A stretch of 54,332 nt of DNA, taken from Bacteroidota bacterium (GTDB lineage: Bacteria > Bacteroidota > Bacteroidia > UKL13-3). Shown piece by piece: positions 39,628 through 48,840 of this stretch; positions within the stretch are counted from its first letter, which is position 1, and every line of letters begins with the position of its first letter. The translations under genes and the position numbers were made by a program. A model generated the notes under the pieces. It made no database searches. It saw only the letters and a list, made by a program, of their open reading frames with translations, and had not been told where the DNA came from. The DNA lies in NCBI GenBank assembly GCA_947507965.1, contig CANNQU010000014.1, positions 1 to 54,332 of the forward strand. Reading direction: 5' to 3'.

Positions 39628-40563
39628 TTGAAACTATATACTCAGCTTTACGATTTTAAGAAATTGCCAAGGGCCGTTGTAACCCAGGGAACCTTTGATG
39701 GCGTGCATGCCGGTCACAAAAAAATATTGTCGAAATTATGCGACCGTGCCAAGCAATTAAATGGTGAAAGTGTCGTACTTAGCTTTTTTCCTCATCCACG
39801 AATGGTTCTTTTTCCTCATGATGAAAGCATTAAGCTTATCAATAGTTTAGACGAGAATATTGAGTTACTTTCAAGAGCAGGGATTGAGCATTTAATTGTA
39901 CTCGAATTCAATCAAAAGATAGCGAACTATACAGCACTTCATTTTGTACGAGATATTTTAATCAACACCATCGGTGCGAAGCATTTAATTGTGGGCTATG
40001 ACCATCGATTTGGCCATAACAGAGAAGGAAGTTTCACGAATTTAACCGACTATGCAAGCCTATACGACTTTACTTTAGAACAGATTAATGAAGTAGATAT
40101 AAATGACATCACGGTAAGCAGCACCAAAATTAGAAAGGCTATTTTGCAAGGTGATATGGAAACCGCTTCCTCCTATTTGCAACATCATTTTTCAATTCAA
40201 GGTATGGTTACAGAAGGAAATAAATTAGGAAGAACAATTGGCTTTCCCACCGCCAATATTAAGATAATTGAAGCGTATAAAATTATTCCTGCAGATGGCG
40301 TTTATGCCGTTTATGTAACCGTTGACGATACACGATTTATTGGCATGTTAAATATTGGTAACAGACCTACAATTAATGGCATTACACGGGTTATTGAAGT
40401 AAATATTGATAACTTTGATGCGAATATATACCATAAAAAAATACGTGTAGAATTGGTGAAACGAATACGTGACGAACAAAAATTCTCAACGCTGGAAGAT
40501 TTAAAAAAGCAGCTATTAATTGACAGGCAAACCGTAAAAGAAATATTAAACAGCAAAGGATGA
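39628..40563 (+). CDS. ribF: Bifunctional riboflavin kinase/FAD synthetase RibF
   Basis: Makes FMN and FAD from riboflavin. The N-terminal adenylyltransferase domain has GTFDGVHAGHKK (near residue 21) and the VGYDHRFGHNR motif. The C-terminal flavokinase domain has GRTIGFPTANI and MLNIGNRPT. 311 residues, normal. The start is TTG at 39628, which places the first strand where the family begins. It overlaps the M23 gene by 4 bp. Confidence 0.97.
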   Translation: MKLYTQLYDFKKLPRAVVTQGTFDGVHAGHKKILSKLCDRAKQLNGESVVLSFFPHPRMVLFPHDESIKLINSLDENIELLSRAGIEHLIVLEFNQKIANYTALHFVRDILINTIGAKHLIVGYDHRFGHNREGSFTNLTDYASLYDFTLEQINEVDINDITVSSTKIRKAILQGDMETASSYLQHHFSIQGMVTEGNKLGRTIGFPTANIKIIEAYKIIPADGVYAVYVTVDDTRFIGMLNIGNRPTINGITRVIEVNIDNFDANIYHKKIRVELVKRIRDEQKFSTLEDLKKQLLIDRQTVKEILNSKG

Positions 40564-41528
40564 AGCATTTTTGGATCATACTCTTTATTTTCTCCTACAC
40601 CCGTTTGCAAGCCCAAGTTACGGATAGTTTAGCCAACTCAACGATTGACGACAGCTTAAAAAACACCACTACCTTATCGCTCGATTCTTTAGCTGCCACG
40701 TCCAATTCAGATGCTATATTAAGCGACTGCATCATTGCCGATTCCTGCCTTCCTGATATTGTAATTTTCGAAAATAGTGCAACCTCCATTGTTTCAAATG
40801 CTAATAGCATGGAGAATACTTCGGAGAATTTTATGAGTTCGGCCGAAGTTAATCCTTACCGACTGAACGCTTCAACCGTGCCTAAAGGAGCAATAATAAA
40901 TTTAGTAGATAGCGGCATGCCTAACTATATAACACCCTGTGTTTGCAATCTTAACTCCCCTTTTGGTTATCGGAGATGGGGTCGATATTATCAATTTCAT
41001 CCCGGCATTGATTTGAATTTAGCATACGGGCAACCGGCTCGTGCAGCATTTGATGGTACGGTACGTTTTGCAAAACTCACCTCCGGGTATGGCAATTGTG
41101 TAATCATACGGCACCCCAATGGACTTGAAACATTATATGGTCATTTTAGTAAGTTAGCCGTGATACCGGGGCAACAGGTAAAAGCCGGTGATGTGGTAGG
41201 CTACTGTGGCAACACCGGTTATTCGTTTGGAGCACATCTGCATTTCGAAATTCGATATATGGGTGTGCCTTTCGACCCAACACCCCTCATTTACACGTTA
41301 CAAGACTCTTTAAAGCAACAAACAATTACCATCAATAATGCATTGTTTAAAAGCAACACCGCTCCGCCTCCATCCAAATATAAATATGTTTACCATGTCA
41401 TAAAATATGGAGAAAGTCTTTCTACGATTGCACGAAAATACCGAGTGTCGGTTTCCTATTTATGCAAGCTTAATAGAATTACGACCAAAACCATCCTTCG
41501 CCCTGGAAGAACCCTACGTATTCGTTAA
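40560..41528 (+). CDS. M23 peptidase with C-terminal LysM (peptidoglycan hydrolase)
   Basis: Secreted 322-residue protein. Signal peptide (1-18), a Ser/Thr/Asn-rich linker (about 20-110), an M23 (LytM-type) domain (about 135-240) with metal ligands in FHPGIDLN and HLHFE, and a LysM domain at the C-terminus (about 275-322, with YHVIKYGESLSTIARKYRVSVSYL). All metal ligands appear present, so it is predicted to cut peptidoglycan cross-links in the periplasm. Start overlaps the ribF stop (ATGA), so they are likely translated together. Confidence 0.94.
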   Translation: MKHFWIILFIFSYTRLQAQVTDSLANSTIDDSLKNTTTLSLDSLAATSNSDAILSDCIIADSCLPDIVIFENSATSIVSNANSMENTSENFMSSAEVNPYRLNASTVPKGAIINLVDSGMPNYITPCVCNLNSPFGYRRWGRYYQFHPGIDLNLAYGQPARAAFDGTVRFAKLTSGYGNCVIIRHPNGLETLYGHFSKLAVIPGQQVKAGDVVGYCGNTGYSFGAHLHFEIRYMGVPFDPTPLIYTLQDSLKQQTITINNALFKSNTAPPPSKYKYVYHVIKYGESLSTIARKYRVSVSYLCKLNRITTKTILRPGRTLRIR

Positions 41529-41618
41529 GGAATTAATTCTAAATGGTACTTTAAACTTTGATAATAAAAAAATAATTGGTGTGAGTAACTCATCACATTA
41601 GATTAACATTAATATTAT

Positions 41619-41626
41619 TAGATTTG
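41619..41626 (+). promoter_or_regulatory. Putative -7 box (TAGATTTG) for the Calx-beta gene
   Basis: TAnnTTTG match 25 nt before the ATG at 41652. No -33 at proper spacing. Confidence 0.35.
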
Positions 41627-41651
41627 AACTCTTTTATTAAACCCTAACATT

Positions 41652-44600
41652 ATGAAACGTATCCTCTACCTATTGCTCCTCATCTTTATTTTCACCGTAA
41701 ATGCAATTGCTCAACCCGCCATTACGAGTGTTCTTGTGCCTCAATTCATGGCCGACACCACCAAGGGAGTTGGCGAAGGCCCGCGTACGCCTTTCATTTA
41801 CAGAGCACGAATTACCGGACTTACACCCAATGCTACCTATCGTTATCGGTCGCAGGCCGTTTGCCTGAATTACTTTAATGGCGCCACGGCAGCCTCTGAT
41901 GCAGCCACATCGGCAGGTGCAGGAAATGAAATCTTTATTCGCCAATCGGGTAATTTCGGATATTCATCATCTGCCTCATTATCCACCGCTGGTGGCTACG
42001 ATTCTCTTCTATCAGATGCTAGTGGCGAATATGAAGGTTGGTTTGGTATTGAACCTACCGGTAATGCACGTTTTAATGCAGGTAATTATATCCATCCACG
42101 ATTAGTAATTAACACCGGCGTAACCGGAAATACAACATCGGCCAATTATTTAACGATCATTGATTCGGCACTTACGATGACCTATGGCATTGGCACAACG
42201 CAAGGAACAGGGATATGGAGTAAAAGCTTTGCTGCGGATAAGAATATTGCAGTATTATGGGATAACTTAACGGCAACTGGGCGTCCGTTGTCTTGTGCCA
42301 TCATTGAAAGTGAAGGAATTGCGTTTAGAAGTGCTACGTCTCCTACGAATTACCCCTTATTCTATCGTAATAATGTGGATACCATAAGTGGTGCTTGGGG
42401 AACCATTATACCTAATAATAATGCCAATGGAGTACGTCGAATTGAAAACCGAAGACTAACCGATGGAACACTTTATTATGCAAACTTTGATGCCGACGGT
42501 ATCTGGCCAATAGGTGCCACAAGCACGGTAAATCCAAGCGGAGGATACACCGCAATTAAACTTGACAGCGTAGATGTGCCATTGATTCCTCCTTCTTTCT
42601 ATTTCGATGCTACCACGTATTCTATCAATGAAAATGGAACTTCTATAGATATTGAAGTTAAACACAAAAACCCTGCACAAATAAACACCAATGTCGATGT
42701 GTTGGTTAAAGCAGGTGGTACCGCTACTACTGGCATTGATTATACCTTTACCACCACAACCTTAACATTTACACCAACCGACACTAAAAAAGTTATTACG
42801 ATACCGATTATCAATGACGTGCTCACCGAAGGCAATGAAACATTTATTCTTCGATTATCCAATCCAACGAATTTAGGAATTTTGAAATCGGATTCGGTAG
42901 CTACCATCACCATTATTGATGATGATTTCACTTCTCCAATTTTTCATTTCAACCAAACATCCTATTCTGTAAATGAAGCTGGTACTGCCATTACGATTGC
43001 CGTTAAATATAAAAACCCCTCTTCTAGTGCCACATCCGTCAATGTTTCTGTCAAAGCCGGAGGTACTGCAGTAGAAGGCTTAGATTATACCCTGGCAACG
43101 TCCACTTTAAATTTCGCTCCTGCCGATACCATGAAAACGTTGTCGATTCCAATTAATAATGACGTGCTCGTAGAAGGAAACGAAACCTTTGTTTTACGAT
43201 TATCCAATCAAACCAGTGGTTGTGTACTCAATGCTGATTCAATAACGACAGTTACCATTATCGACGACGATTTGGCAGCTCCCTCAGTGGCACTTTCTGT
43301 ATCGAAACAAACGGTAGGTGAAGGCGCAGGCTCTGCAACAATTACCGTGAAATTATCGTCGCCTGCCATCCAAGCATCGAGTATTGCTATTGCTGCATCG
43401 AGTGCAACGGCAACAACCGCCGATTATTCTTTCACCAATACCACCCTGAATTTCGCGGTAGGAGATTCGGTTAAAACGACCCTTGCGACGATTACTGATG
43501 ACGCCTTAGTGGAAGGATCTGAGTTTTTCATCTTACAAATAAGTAACCCCATTAATTTAACCCTTGGAACCATTGCTGCAGATACGATTAACATAACCGA
43601 TAACGATTTCCCTAGATTCCCCATTGGTATAATTTCCACCGTGAATGCAATAACAGGTGTTGCCGATAGCTTGGGCAAAAAATACGATGAGGTCGGTATC
43701 GTTTATGGAATTAACTACCGTCCCGCTGGATTACAATTTGTAATTCGCGATAATACAGGAGGGATAACGGCCTTTAAATCAACTGGGAATTATGGATACA
43801 GCATAAAAGAAGGCGATAGTGTGAGAATACCCGGAACCGTTGCACAATTTAATGGCTTGACCGAATTTAACGCAGATACGGTAATATTATTAGGCAGTAA
43901 TAAGGCCATAAAAACACCAGTTGTGATTACCAAATTAAATGAAGTTAATGAAAACGACCTCGTTCGCCTCAACGGTGTTCAACTGGTTACTCCTATAGCT
44001 ACCTGGCCAACCGCCGCGGCCAACATTAGTGTTAGAAATGCCACCGACACCATTATCATTCGTTTGCAACTCGCCAATAGCGATATCTTAGGCACCGCTG
44101 CTCCCGTTGGACTGTTCGATATCATTGGTTTGGGAAGTCAGTTTGACAATACCAACCCTTATCTGTCGGGCTATCAATTATTTCCGCGCTTCCTATCCGA
44201 TATTATCGTTGCAAATCCACCACCAACAATTACCGTTGATGCACTTCCAATAAGTATCAACGAAAATGCAGGCACTGTGAGTATTAAATTAAAAATATCA
44301 AATGTCAATGGAATTGCCGCATCAATAAATATAGCGAATACCGGAACAGCTACTTCAGGGACCGACTATACCTCTTCGGCTACTTCGGCTACTTTCTTAG
44401 CTAACGCAAATAATGGCGACTCCATCATCGTTACCTATACCATCATTGATGATGCTTTAATAGAGGCCAATGAGACCATTATCGTTGGGTTCTCGGTAGC
44501 ATCCAATGCGTCGATCGTTGGGTCATCCAAAACCATAACCATCAATGATAATGATGCTCCTGCAAACATTACTATTGACACCACTACCCTTTCGGTGAAT

Positions 44601-45152
44601 GAAAATGCAGGGATCGTAAAAGTGAAGGTTAAAATCAGTAATGTCAACGGTAAAGCAACAACAGCGACGCTTGCATTTACGGGCAGTGCTGCCGCAGGAA
44701 CAGATTATGTGGCACCGACCGCTACGATAACGTTCCCGGCATCGGCATTAAATGGCGACTCTATCCTGGTTTCTTATACCATTACCGATGATTTATTGTA
44801 TGAGCCAACTGCTGAAACAATAATAACGACATATACTGCTGGCACAAACTGTGCGATCAGCGGTGCCGCTGTACAAACTATTAAAATTGTAGATAACGAT
44901 CCGAATGGAATGGATGATCAATCGAACCTTGTCTCGATCAAGGTTTACCCAAATCCATCGTATGGCGAATTAACCATACAATGCAGTGAGCCTATGATTA
45001 GCATTAGATTAATTGATTTGCTGGGTCACGAAATGCAACTCTTACAAAGCAAATCGAACCTTGTTAGCTTGCAAAACATTTCTCAAGGCGTTTATGTTAT
45101 TATAGCACAAACGAAATATGGCATTGCAACACAGCGGGTTATTATACGATAA
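41652..45152 (+). CDS. Calx-beta repeat exoprotein with T9SS sorting domain
   Basis: 1166-residue secreted protein. Signal peptide (1-20), an N-terminal region of about 290 residues I do not recognise, three Calx-beta domains (about 313-425, 430-540 and 543-650), an OB-fold-like region (about 655-855), two more Calx-beta domains (about 856-965 and 970-1090), and a type IX secretion tail (about 1093-1166, starting VSIKVYPNPSYGE). Each Calx-beta copy ends with a DDD or DND motif and an NEN/NEAG segment, which suggests Ca2+ binding. Adhesion or matrix function is probable. A terminator follows. Confidence 0.9.
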   Translation: MKRILYLLLLIFIFTVNAIAQPAITSVLVPQFMADTTKGVGEGPRTPFIYRARITGLTPNATYRYRSQAVCLNYFNGATAASDAATSAGAGNEIFIRQSGNFGYSSSASLSTAGGYDSLLSDASGEYEGWFGIEPTGNARFNAGNYIHPRLVINTGVTGNTTSANYLTIIDSALTMTYGIGTTQGTGIWSKSFAADKNIAVLWDNLTATGRPLSCAIIESEGIAFRSATSPTNYPLFYRNNVDTISGAWGTIIPNNNANGVRRIENRRLTDGTLYYANFDADGIWPIGATSTVNPSGGYTAIKLDSVDVPLIPPSFYFDATTYSINENGTSIDIEVKHKNPAQINTNVDVLVKAGGTATTGIDYTFTTTTLTFTPTDTKKVITIPIINDVLTEGNETFILRLSNPTNLGILKSDSVATITIIDDDFTSPIFHFNQTSYSVNEAGTAITIAVKYKNPSSSATSVNVSVKAGGTAVEGLDYTLATSTLNFAPADTMKTLSIPINNDVLVEGNETFVLRLSNQTSGCVLNADSITTVTIIDDDLAAPSVALSVSKQTVGEGAGSATITVKLSSPAIQASSIAIAASSATATTADYSFTNTTLNFAVGDSVKTTLATITDDALVEGSEFFILQISNPINLTLGTIAADTINITDNDFPRFPIGIISTVNAITGVADSLGKKYDEVGIVYGINYRPAGLQFVIRDNTGGITAFKSTGNYGYSIKEGDSVRIPGTVAQFNGLTEFNADTVILLGSNKAIKTPVVITKLNEVNENDLVRLNGVQLVTPIATWPTAAANISVRNATDTIIIRLQLANSDILGTAAPVGLFDIIGLGSQFDNTNPYLSGYQLFPRFLSDIIVANPPPTITVDALPISINENAGTVSIKLKISNVNGIAASINIANTGTATSGTDYTSSATSATFLANANNGDSIIVTYTIIDDALIEANETIIVGFSVASNASIVGSSKTITINDNDAPANITIDTTTLSVNENAGIVKVKVKISNVNGKATTATLAFTGSAAAGTDYVAPTATITFPASALNGDSILVSYTITDDLLYEPTAETIITTYTAGTNCAISGAAVQTIKIVDNDPNGMDDQSNLVSIKVYPNPSYGELTIQCSEPMISIRLIDLLGHEMQLLQSKSNLVSLQNISQGVYVIIAQTKYGIATQRVIIR

Positions 45153-45177
45153 GAAAACTCGACCCATTGATTTAGAG

Positions 45178-45207
45178 AGCCTCTCCTTTTTGTGGAGAGG
45201 CTTTTTA
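45178..45207 (+). terminator. Rho-independent terminator after the Calx-beta gene
   Basis: AGCCTCTCC pairs with GGAGAGGCT around a 7-nt loop, then TTTTT. 26 nt after the stop codon. Confidence 0.92.
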
Positions 45208-45246
45208 TTTGCCTTTAGATTTATTATGGTGTTTGTAACCCATTTA

Positions 45247-45278
45247 TTTGACCCCTTTCAACAATAACCATACCTTTG
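45247..45278 (+). promoter_or_regulatory. Promoter of the PD40 protein gene
   Basis: TTTG (45247-45250), 20 nt, TACCTTTG (45271-45278). The box ends 6 nt before the ATG at 45285 and contains the TTG at 45276 that would otherwise extend the frame, so ATG 45285 is the start and the mRNA is almost leaderless. Confidence 0.7.
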
Positions 45279-45284
45279 CCGAAT

Positions 45285-46325
45285 ATGAAAAATTTCATCC
45301 TCTATATCATCCTTTTGCTTTCCTTAAATTCCTTCTCTCAGAATTTGGAACCCCATCTTAAAAAAATCACCCGTCTTACCTATGGAGGCGATAATGCAGA
45401 GGCGTATTTTAGTCGTGATGGCAAATTCGTCTCCTTTCAAAGTAACTATTCAAAATGGGGGCTTCATTGTGATCAGATCTTTGCGATGGACTTAAAAAAA
45501 GCAGCCAAAGATTCGACTTACAAACCACCTCTGATTAGTACAGGGAAAGGCCGCACCACCTGCAGTTATTATATGCCGGATGGAAAGCATATCCTATTCG
45601 GTTCAACACACCTAGCATCGGACTCGTGTCCTTCGGTGGCCTATATGAAAGGGAAATACCTTTGGGATATCTATCCCGAATATGACATCTTCGTTTCTGA
45701 TTTGAAAGGGAATATTACAGGACAGTTAACCAATACACCCGGTTACGACACCGAAGCAACCATTTCACCTAAAGGTGATATGATTGTATTTACAAGCGAC
45801 CGCAGTGGAGACCTGGAATTATGGACGATGAAAATCGATGGAACAGAACAAAAACAAATCACCTTCGGATTGGGGTATGATGGTGGTGCCTTCTTCTCTC
45901 CCGATGGCAATAAACTTGTTTTCCGTGCCTCAAGACCACAAACAGAAACGGAAATTAAAGAATACAAAGATTTCTTATTGAAACATCTGGTAGCGCCTAC
46001 CAATATGGAAATTTATACCTGCAATGTTGATGGAAGTGAGTTGAAACAAATTACACATTTAGGAAAAGCCAATTGGGCCCCCTATTTTCTCCCTTCAGGT
46101 AATAAAATAATTTTCTCTAGCAACCATAATAGTGAGAAAGGATATAATTTTAATTTATTTATGATTAATGCCGACGGAACAGGATTAACGCAGATAACCA
46201 CGAAAAGCAATTTTAATGCATTTCCAATGTTTTCTCCAAATGGCAAAAAACTTATTTTCTCATCCAACAGAGATAATAGAGGAACAAGAGATACCAACCT
46301 TTTTATTGCCGACTGGGTTGACTAA
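45285..46325 (+). CDS. Periplasmic TolB-type PD40 beta-propeller protein
   Basis: 346-residue exported protein. Signal peptide (1-19, cleavage near FSQN). The rest is WD40-like/PD40 repeats of the TolB type: repeated [FY]SPxGxxxxFxS patterns, such as SPKGDMIVFTSDR, SPDGNKLVFRAS and SPNGKKLIFSSNR, probably five to six blades. ATG 45285 is chosen over the upstream TTG because of the promoter and signal peptide. It is transcribed toward an M28 peptidase 36 bp downstream. Role unknown; such propellers usually bind other proteins or peptides. Confidence 0.87.
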   Translation: MKNFILYIILLLSLNSFSQNLEPHLKKITRLTYGGDNAEAYFSRDGKFVSFQSNYSKWGLHCDQIFAMDLKKAAKDSTYKPPLISTGKGRTTCSYYMPDGKHILFGSTHLASDSCPSVAYMKGKYLWDIYPEYDIFVSDLKGNITGQLTNTPGYDTEATISPKGDMIVFTSDRSGDLELWTMKIDGTEQKQITFGLGYDGGAFFSPDGNKLVFRASRPQTETEIKEYKDFLLKHLVAPTNMEIYTCNVDGSELKQITHLGKANWAPYFLPSGNKIIFSSNHNSEKGYNFNLFMINADGTGLTQITTKSNFNAFPMFSPNGKKLIFSSNRDNRGTRDTNLFIADWVD

Positions 46326-46361
46326 CGATCAAAAATTACGTTGGCATAATCATCTTTTAAA

Positions 46362-47594
46362 ATGAAAAAATTAGTCGTTTTTCTACTTTGCTTTTCCTTT
46401 CAATATACGATTGGCTCTGCCCAATCGGTATCTAAAAAAAAGCTCCAAAAACATCTCCGGTATTTAGCTTCCGACAGCCTGCATGGAAGAGGCGCAGGCA
46501 GTGTCGATGAGGCCCAAGCGGCGAAGTACATTGCCGATAATTTCGAAAAAAGCAAGTTGCAGTTTTTGCCCGGCACGAGCAGTTATTATCAAAACTTCAC
46601 CTTCAAGGTTAAAAGCAATCCGCCTAGCGACGACTCCAATGGTGTGATTAGATATTGCAAAAATGTGGTAGGCTACCTAAACAATAATGCAACTCAGACG
46701 ATTGTATTAGGGGCTCATTATGACCACTTAGGAATGGGTTACGACCACAATTCATTAGACCCTAATCCGGAAGGCAAAATACATAATGGTGCCGACGACA
46801 ACGCCTCTGGCACGGCGGGGGTTTTAGAGCTTGTGCGTGTTTTTTCAAAACAGAAAACGAAACTAAAATGCAACGTTATTTTTTGCCTGTTTAGTGGGGA
46901 AGAATTAGGATTGGCGGGTTCTAAAAAATTTGTTGAAATGAATCATTTCGATTCTTCCAACATACGATTCATGATTAATTTCGATATGATCGGCCGGTTG
47001 AATGACAGCTCAAAAACGCTATTGGTAATGGGCTATGGCACCAGTCCCGAATGGTCGAAAGTGGTGCCCGCATGCAATCAAAAGCTCGCTCTAAAATATG
47101 ATAGTGCCGGTATTGGCCCTTCCGATTATGCTTCCTTTTACCTGGAGAATATTCCCGTCTTAGGTTTTTTCACCGGGCAACATTCCGACTACCACAAACC
47201 CAGTGATGATATAGATAAAATAAATTTTGACGGGGAAAAGGAAATTTTAGAATTCATCGCAAGAGTGGTGAATGAAACAGAAAAATACACTAAAATTAAC
47301 TTCTTAAAAACAGCAAACAAGGAGTCAACGAAAACGAAATTGAAAGTTTCGTTAGGCATCATGCCCGATTACATTTATGAAGGAAAGGGGCTAAGAATCG
47401 ATGGGGTGTCGGAAAACAAACCCGCGTCAAAAGCAGGCTTGAAAAAAGGAGATATCATCATCAAAATCGGGACAATGGAAATTAATACCATTCAGGATTA
47501 TATGAAGGCTCTAACGAATGTAAAGAAAGGCGACATTAAAAAGCTTACCTACCGTAGAGACGGCGAAACGATGGAGGCCGATGTTACTTTTTAA
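46362..47594 (+). CDS. M28 aminopeptidase-like protease with PDZ domain
   Basis: 410-residue exported zinc peptidase. Signal peptide (1-20). M28 domain (about 25-310) with metal ligands in GAHYDHLG, GADDNASG, SGEELGL (catalytic Glu pair), NFDMIGR and QHSDYHKPSDD; all appear intact. C-terminal PDZ domain (about 325-410, with GLRIDGVSENKPASKAGLKKGD), useful for substrate or partner binding. 36 bp after the PD40 gene, so probably co-transcribed. It probably trims peptides in the periplasm or outside. Confidence 0.93.
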   Translation: MKKLVVFLLCFSFQYTIGSAQSVSKKKLQKHLRYLASDSLHGRGAGSVDEAQAAKYIADNFEKSKLQFLPGTSSYYQNFTFKVKSNPPSDDSNGVIRYCKNVVGYLNNNATQTIVLGAHYDHLGMGYDHNSLDPNPEGKIHNGADDNASGTAGVLELVRVFSKQKTKLKCNVIFCLFSGEELGLAGSKKFVEMNHFDSSNIRFMINFDMIGRLNDSSKTLLVMGYGTSPEWSKVVPACNQKLALKYDSAGIGPSDYASFYLENIPVLGFFTGQHSDYHKPSDDIDKINFDGEKEILEFIARVVNETEKYTKINFLKTANKESTKTKLKVSLGIMPDYIYEGKGLRIDGVSENKPASKAGLKKGDIIIKIGTMEINTIQDYMKALTNVKKGDIKKLTYRRDGETMEADVTF

Positions 47595-47618
47595 AAACGA
47601 ACCTTTTGCCATAACGCG

Positions 47619-48833
47619 TCAATCTAGTTTGTCTTCCTGCAATTTTTTCTCCTCTTTCATTATTTCAAAAACCGAGTGAATATCGTAGATATTACTGTTG
47701 TATTTATTACCGAGAACGATAATTACATAGTGTTGTTTGGGGTTGATATAAAATAAGCTGTTATAGCTATTCCACCAACCATTATGATAGATAATTTTAT
47801 CGGTATCGCTATAGCACATCATCCGAAAACCATATCCATAATTCTTTATCCCTTTTCTCTCTTTACTACGAGGCATCCAGGCACTATCCAAGGTGGCTTC
47901 TTTTAGTATTCGATAATTTACCAGACCGTCATACCATTTGTATAAATCCTTTACTGTACTATAAATACCTTTATCGCCCAGCACCCGGTCGAAGTTATCC
48001 TCCTCTTTCTTTTTCCAAAATGCATTATAACTTATCGTACGATTTAAATAAGCCTGCGCACTCGAATCCATACTTACCCATGAGTCATTCATTTTAAGTG
48101 GTTCAAAAATGGTCTTGTGAAGATATACATTATAGGATTCTCCGGTAATTTTCTCAATAATGGAAGCAAGCAAAACATAATTTGTATTGCTATAATTAAA
48201 GCTTCTCCCCGGAGGCGAAATATACTTTCGACTCCACGTTTTGAGCCACTCTAAAATCGTTTTATTATCGGGATAAAGATTTTCTTTGATCACCTTACTA
48301 CTATATACATTCACGTAATTAGCAATACCACTGCGATGAGAGAGTAACATGGCAATGGTAACCTTTTTAAATGGAAGCTCCGGAAAATATTGCGTTACGA
48401 AATCGGTTAACTTCAATTTTCCCTCCTCCATTAACTTCAATATAGCCACCGCCGTAAATGTTTTCGACAACGAGGCAATCTGAAATTTGGTATCCAGATT
48501 TAATGAATCTTTCGACTCGTAATTGCAATATCCAAAACACTTCTGGTAAATAATCACGCCCCGTTCTGCTACTAAAACATTGCCGTTGAAGCCTTTTAGA
48601 TAGGCCTTGTTGCGATATAAAGTGTCCAATTGCTGATATTTCAACTCCGCATCAATTTGCTTCGCAATAAGCGTTAAGCTATCCTCGTCAAAATTGGAGA
48701 TTGTTTCAGAAATCAAGGCATCTTTATTCTCTGAGGAGCTATGACAAGAAAGAATGGGAAAGATAAAAAATACAAGCAACAGCCAAAACAAGCAATCGAA
48801 ACATTTTATATTTACTTTTATTCTCCGGAACAT
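47619..48833 (-). CDS. Lipoprotein serine hydrolase (beta-lactamase-like, class C type)
   Basis: 404-residue penicillin-binding-protein-like serine hydrolase. Lipoprotein signal with a lipobox ILSC at Cys30. Active-site motifs are SLSK (Ser121, Lys124) and the YxN motif in FNYSNTNY. The third motif is probably HNGW near residue 345. It could be a D-Ala-D-Ala peptidase, esterase or beta-lactamase; beta-lactamase activity is not shown by sequence. It is 7 bp downstream of dxr, likely one transcript, and converges with the M28 gene. Confidence 0.9.
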   Translation of the reverse strand: MFRRIKVNIKCFDCLFWLLLVFFIFPILSCHSSSENKDALISETISNFDEDSLTLIAKQIDAELKYQQLDTLYRNKAYLKGFNGNVLVAERGVIIYQKCFGYCNYESKDSLNLDTKFQIASLSKTFTAVAILKLMEEGKLKLTDFVTQYFPELPFKKVTIAMLLSHRSGIANYVNVYSSKVIKENLYPDNKTILEWLKTWSRKYISPPGRSFNYSNTNYVLLASIIEKITGESYNVYLHKTIFEPLKMNDSWVSMDSSAQAYLNRTISYNAFWKKKEEDNFDRVLGDKGIYSTVKDLYKWYDGLVNYRILKEATLDSAWMPRSKERKGIKNYGYGFRMMCYSDTDKIIYHNGWWNSYNSLFYINPKQHYVIIVLGNKYNSNIYDIHSVFEIMKEEKKLQEDKLD

Positions 48834-48840
48834 TCCTACT

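Noticed and set aside
45276-45284. TTG start for the PD40 protein
   Set aside because: The TTG lies within the -7 box TACCTTTG; the ATG at 45285 gives a normal signal peptide.
47619-48833. True class C beta-lactamase
   Set aside because: It has SxxK and YxN motifs, but these are shared by DD-peptidases and esterases. There is no resistance context, and the lipoprotein form and dxr neighbour suggest a housekeeping hydrolase. Left as serine hydrolase.
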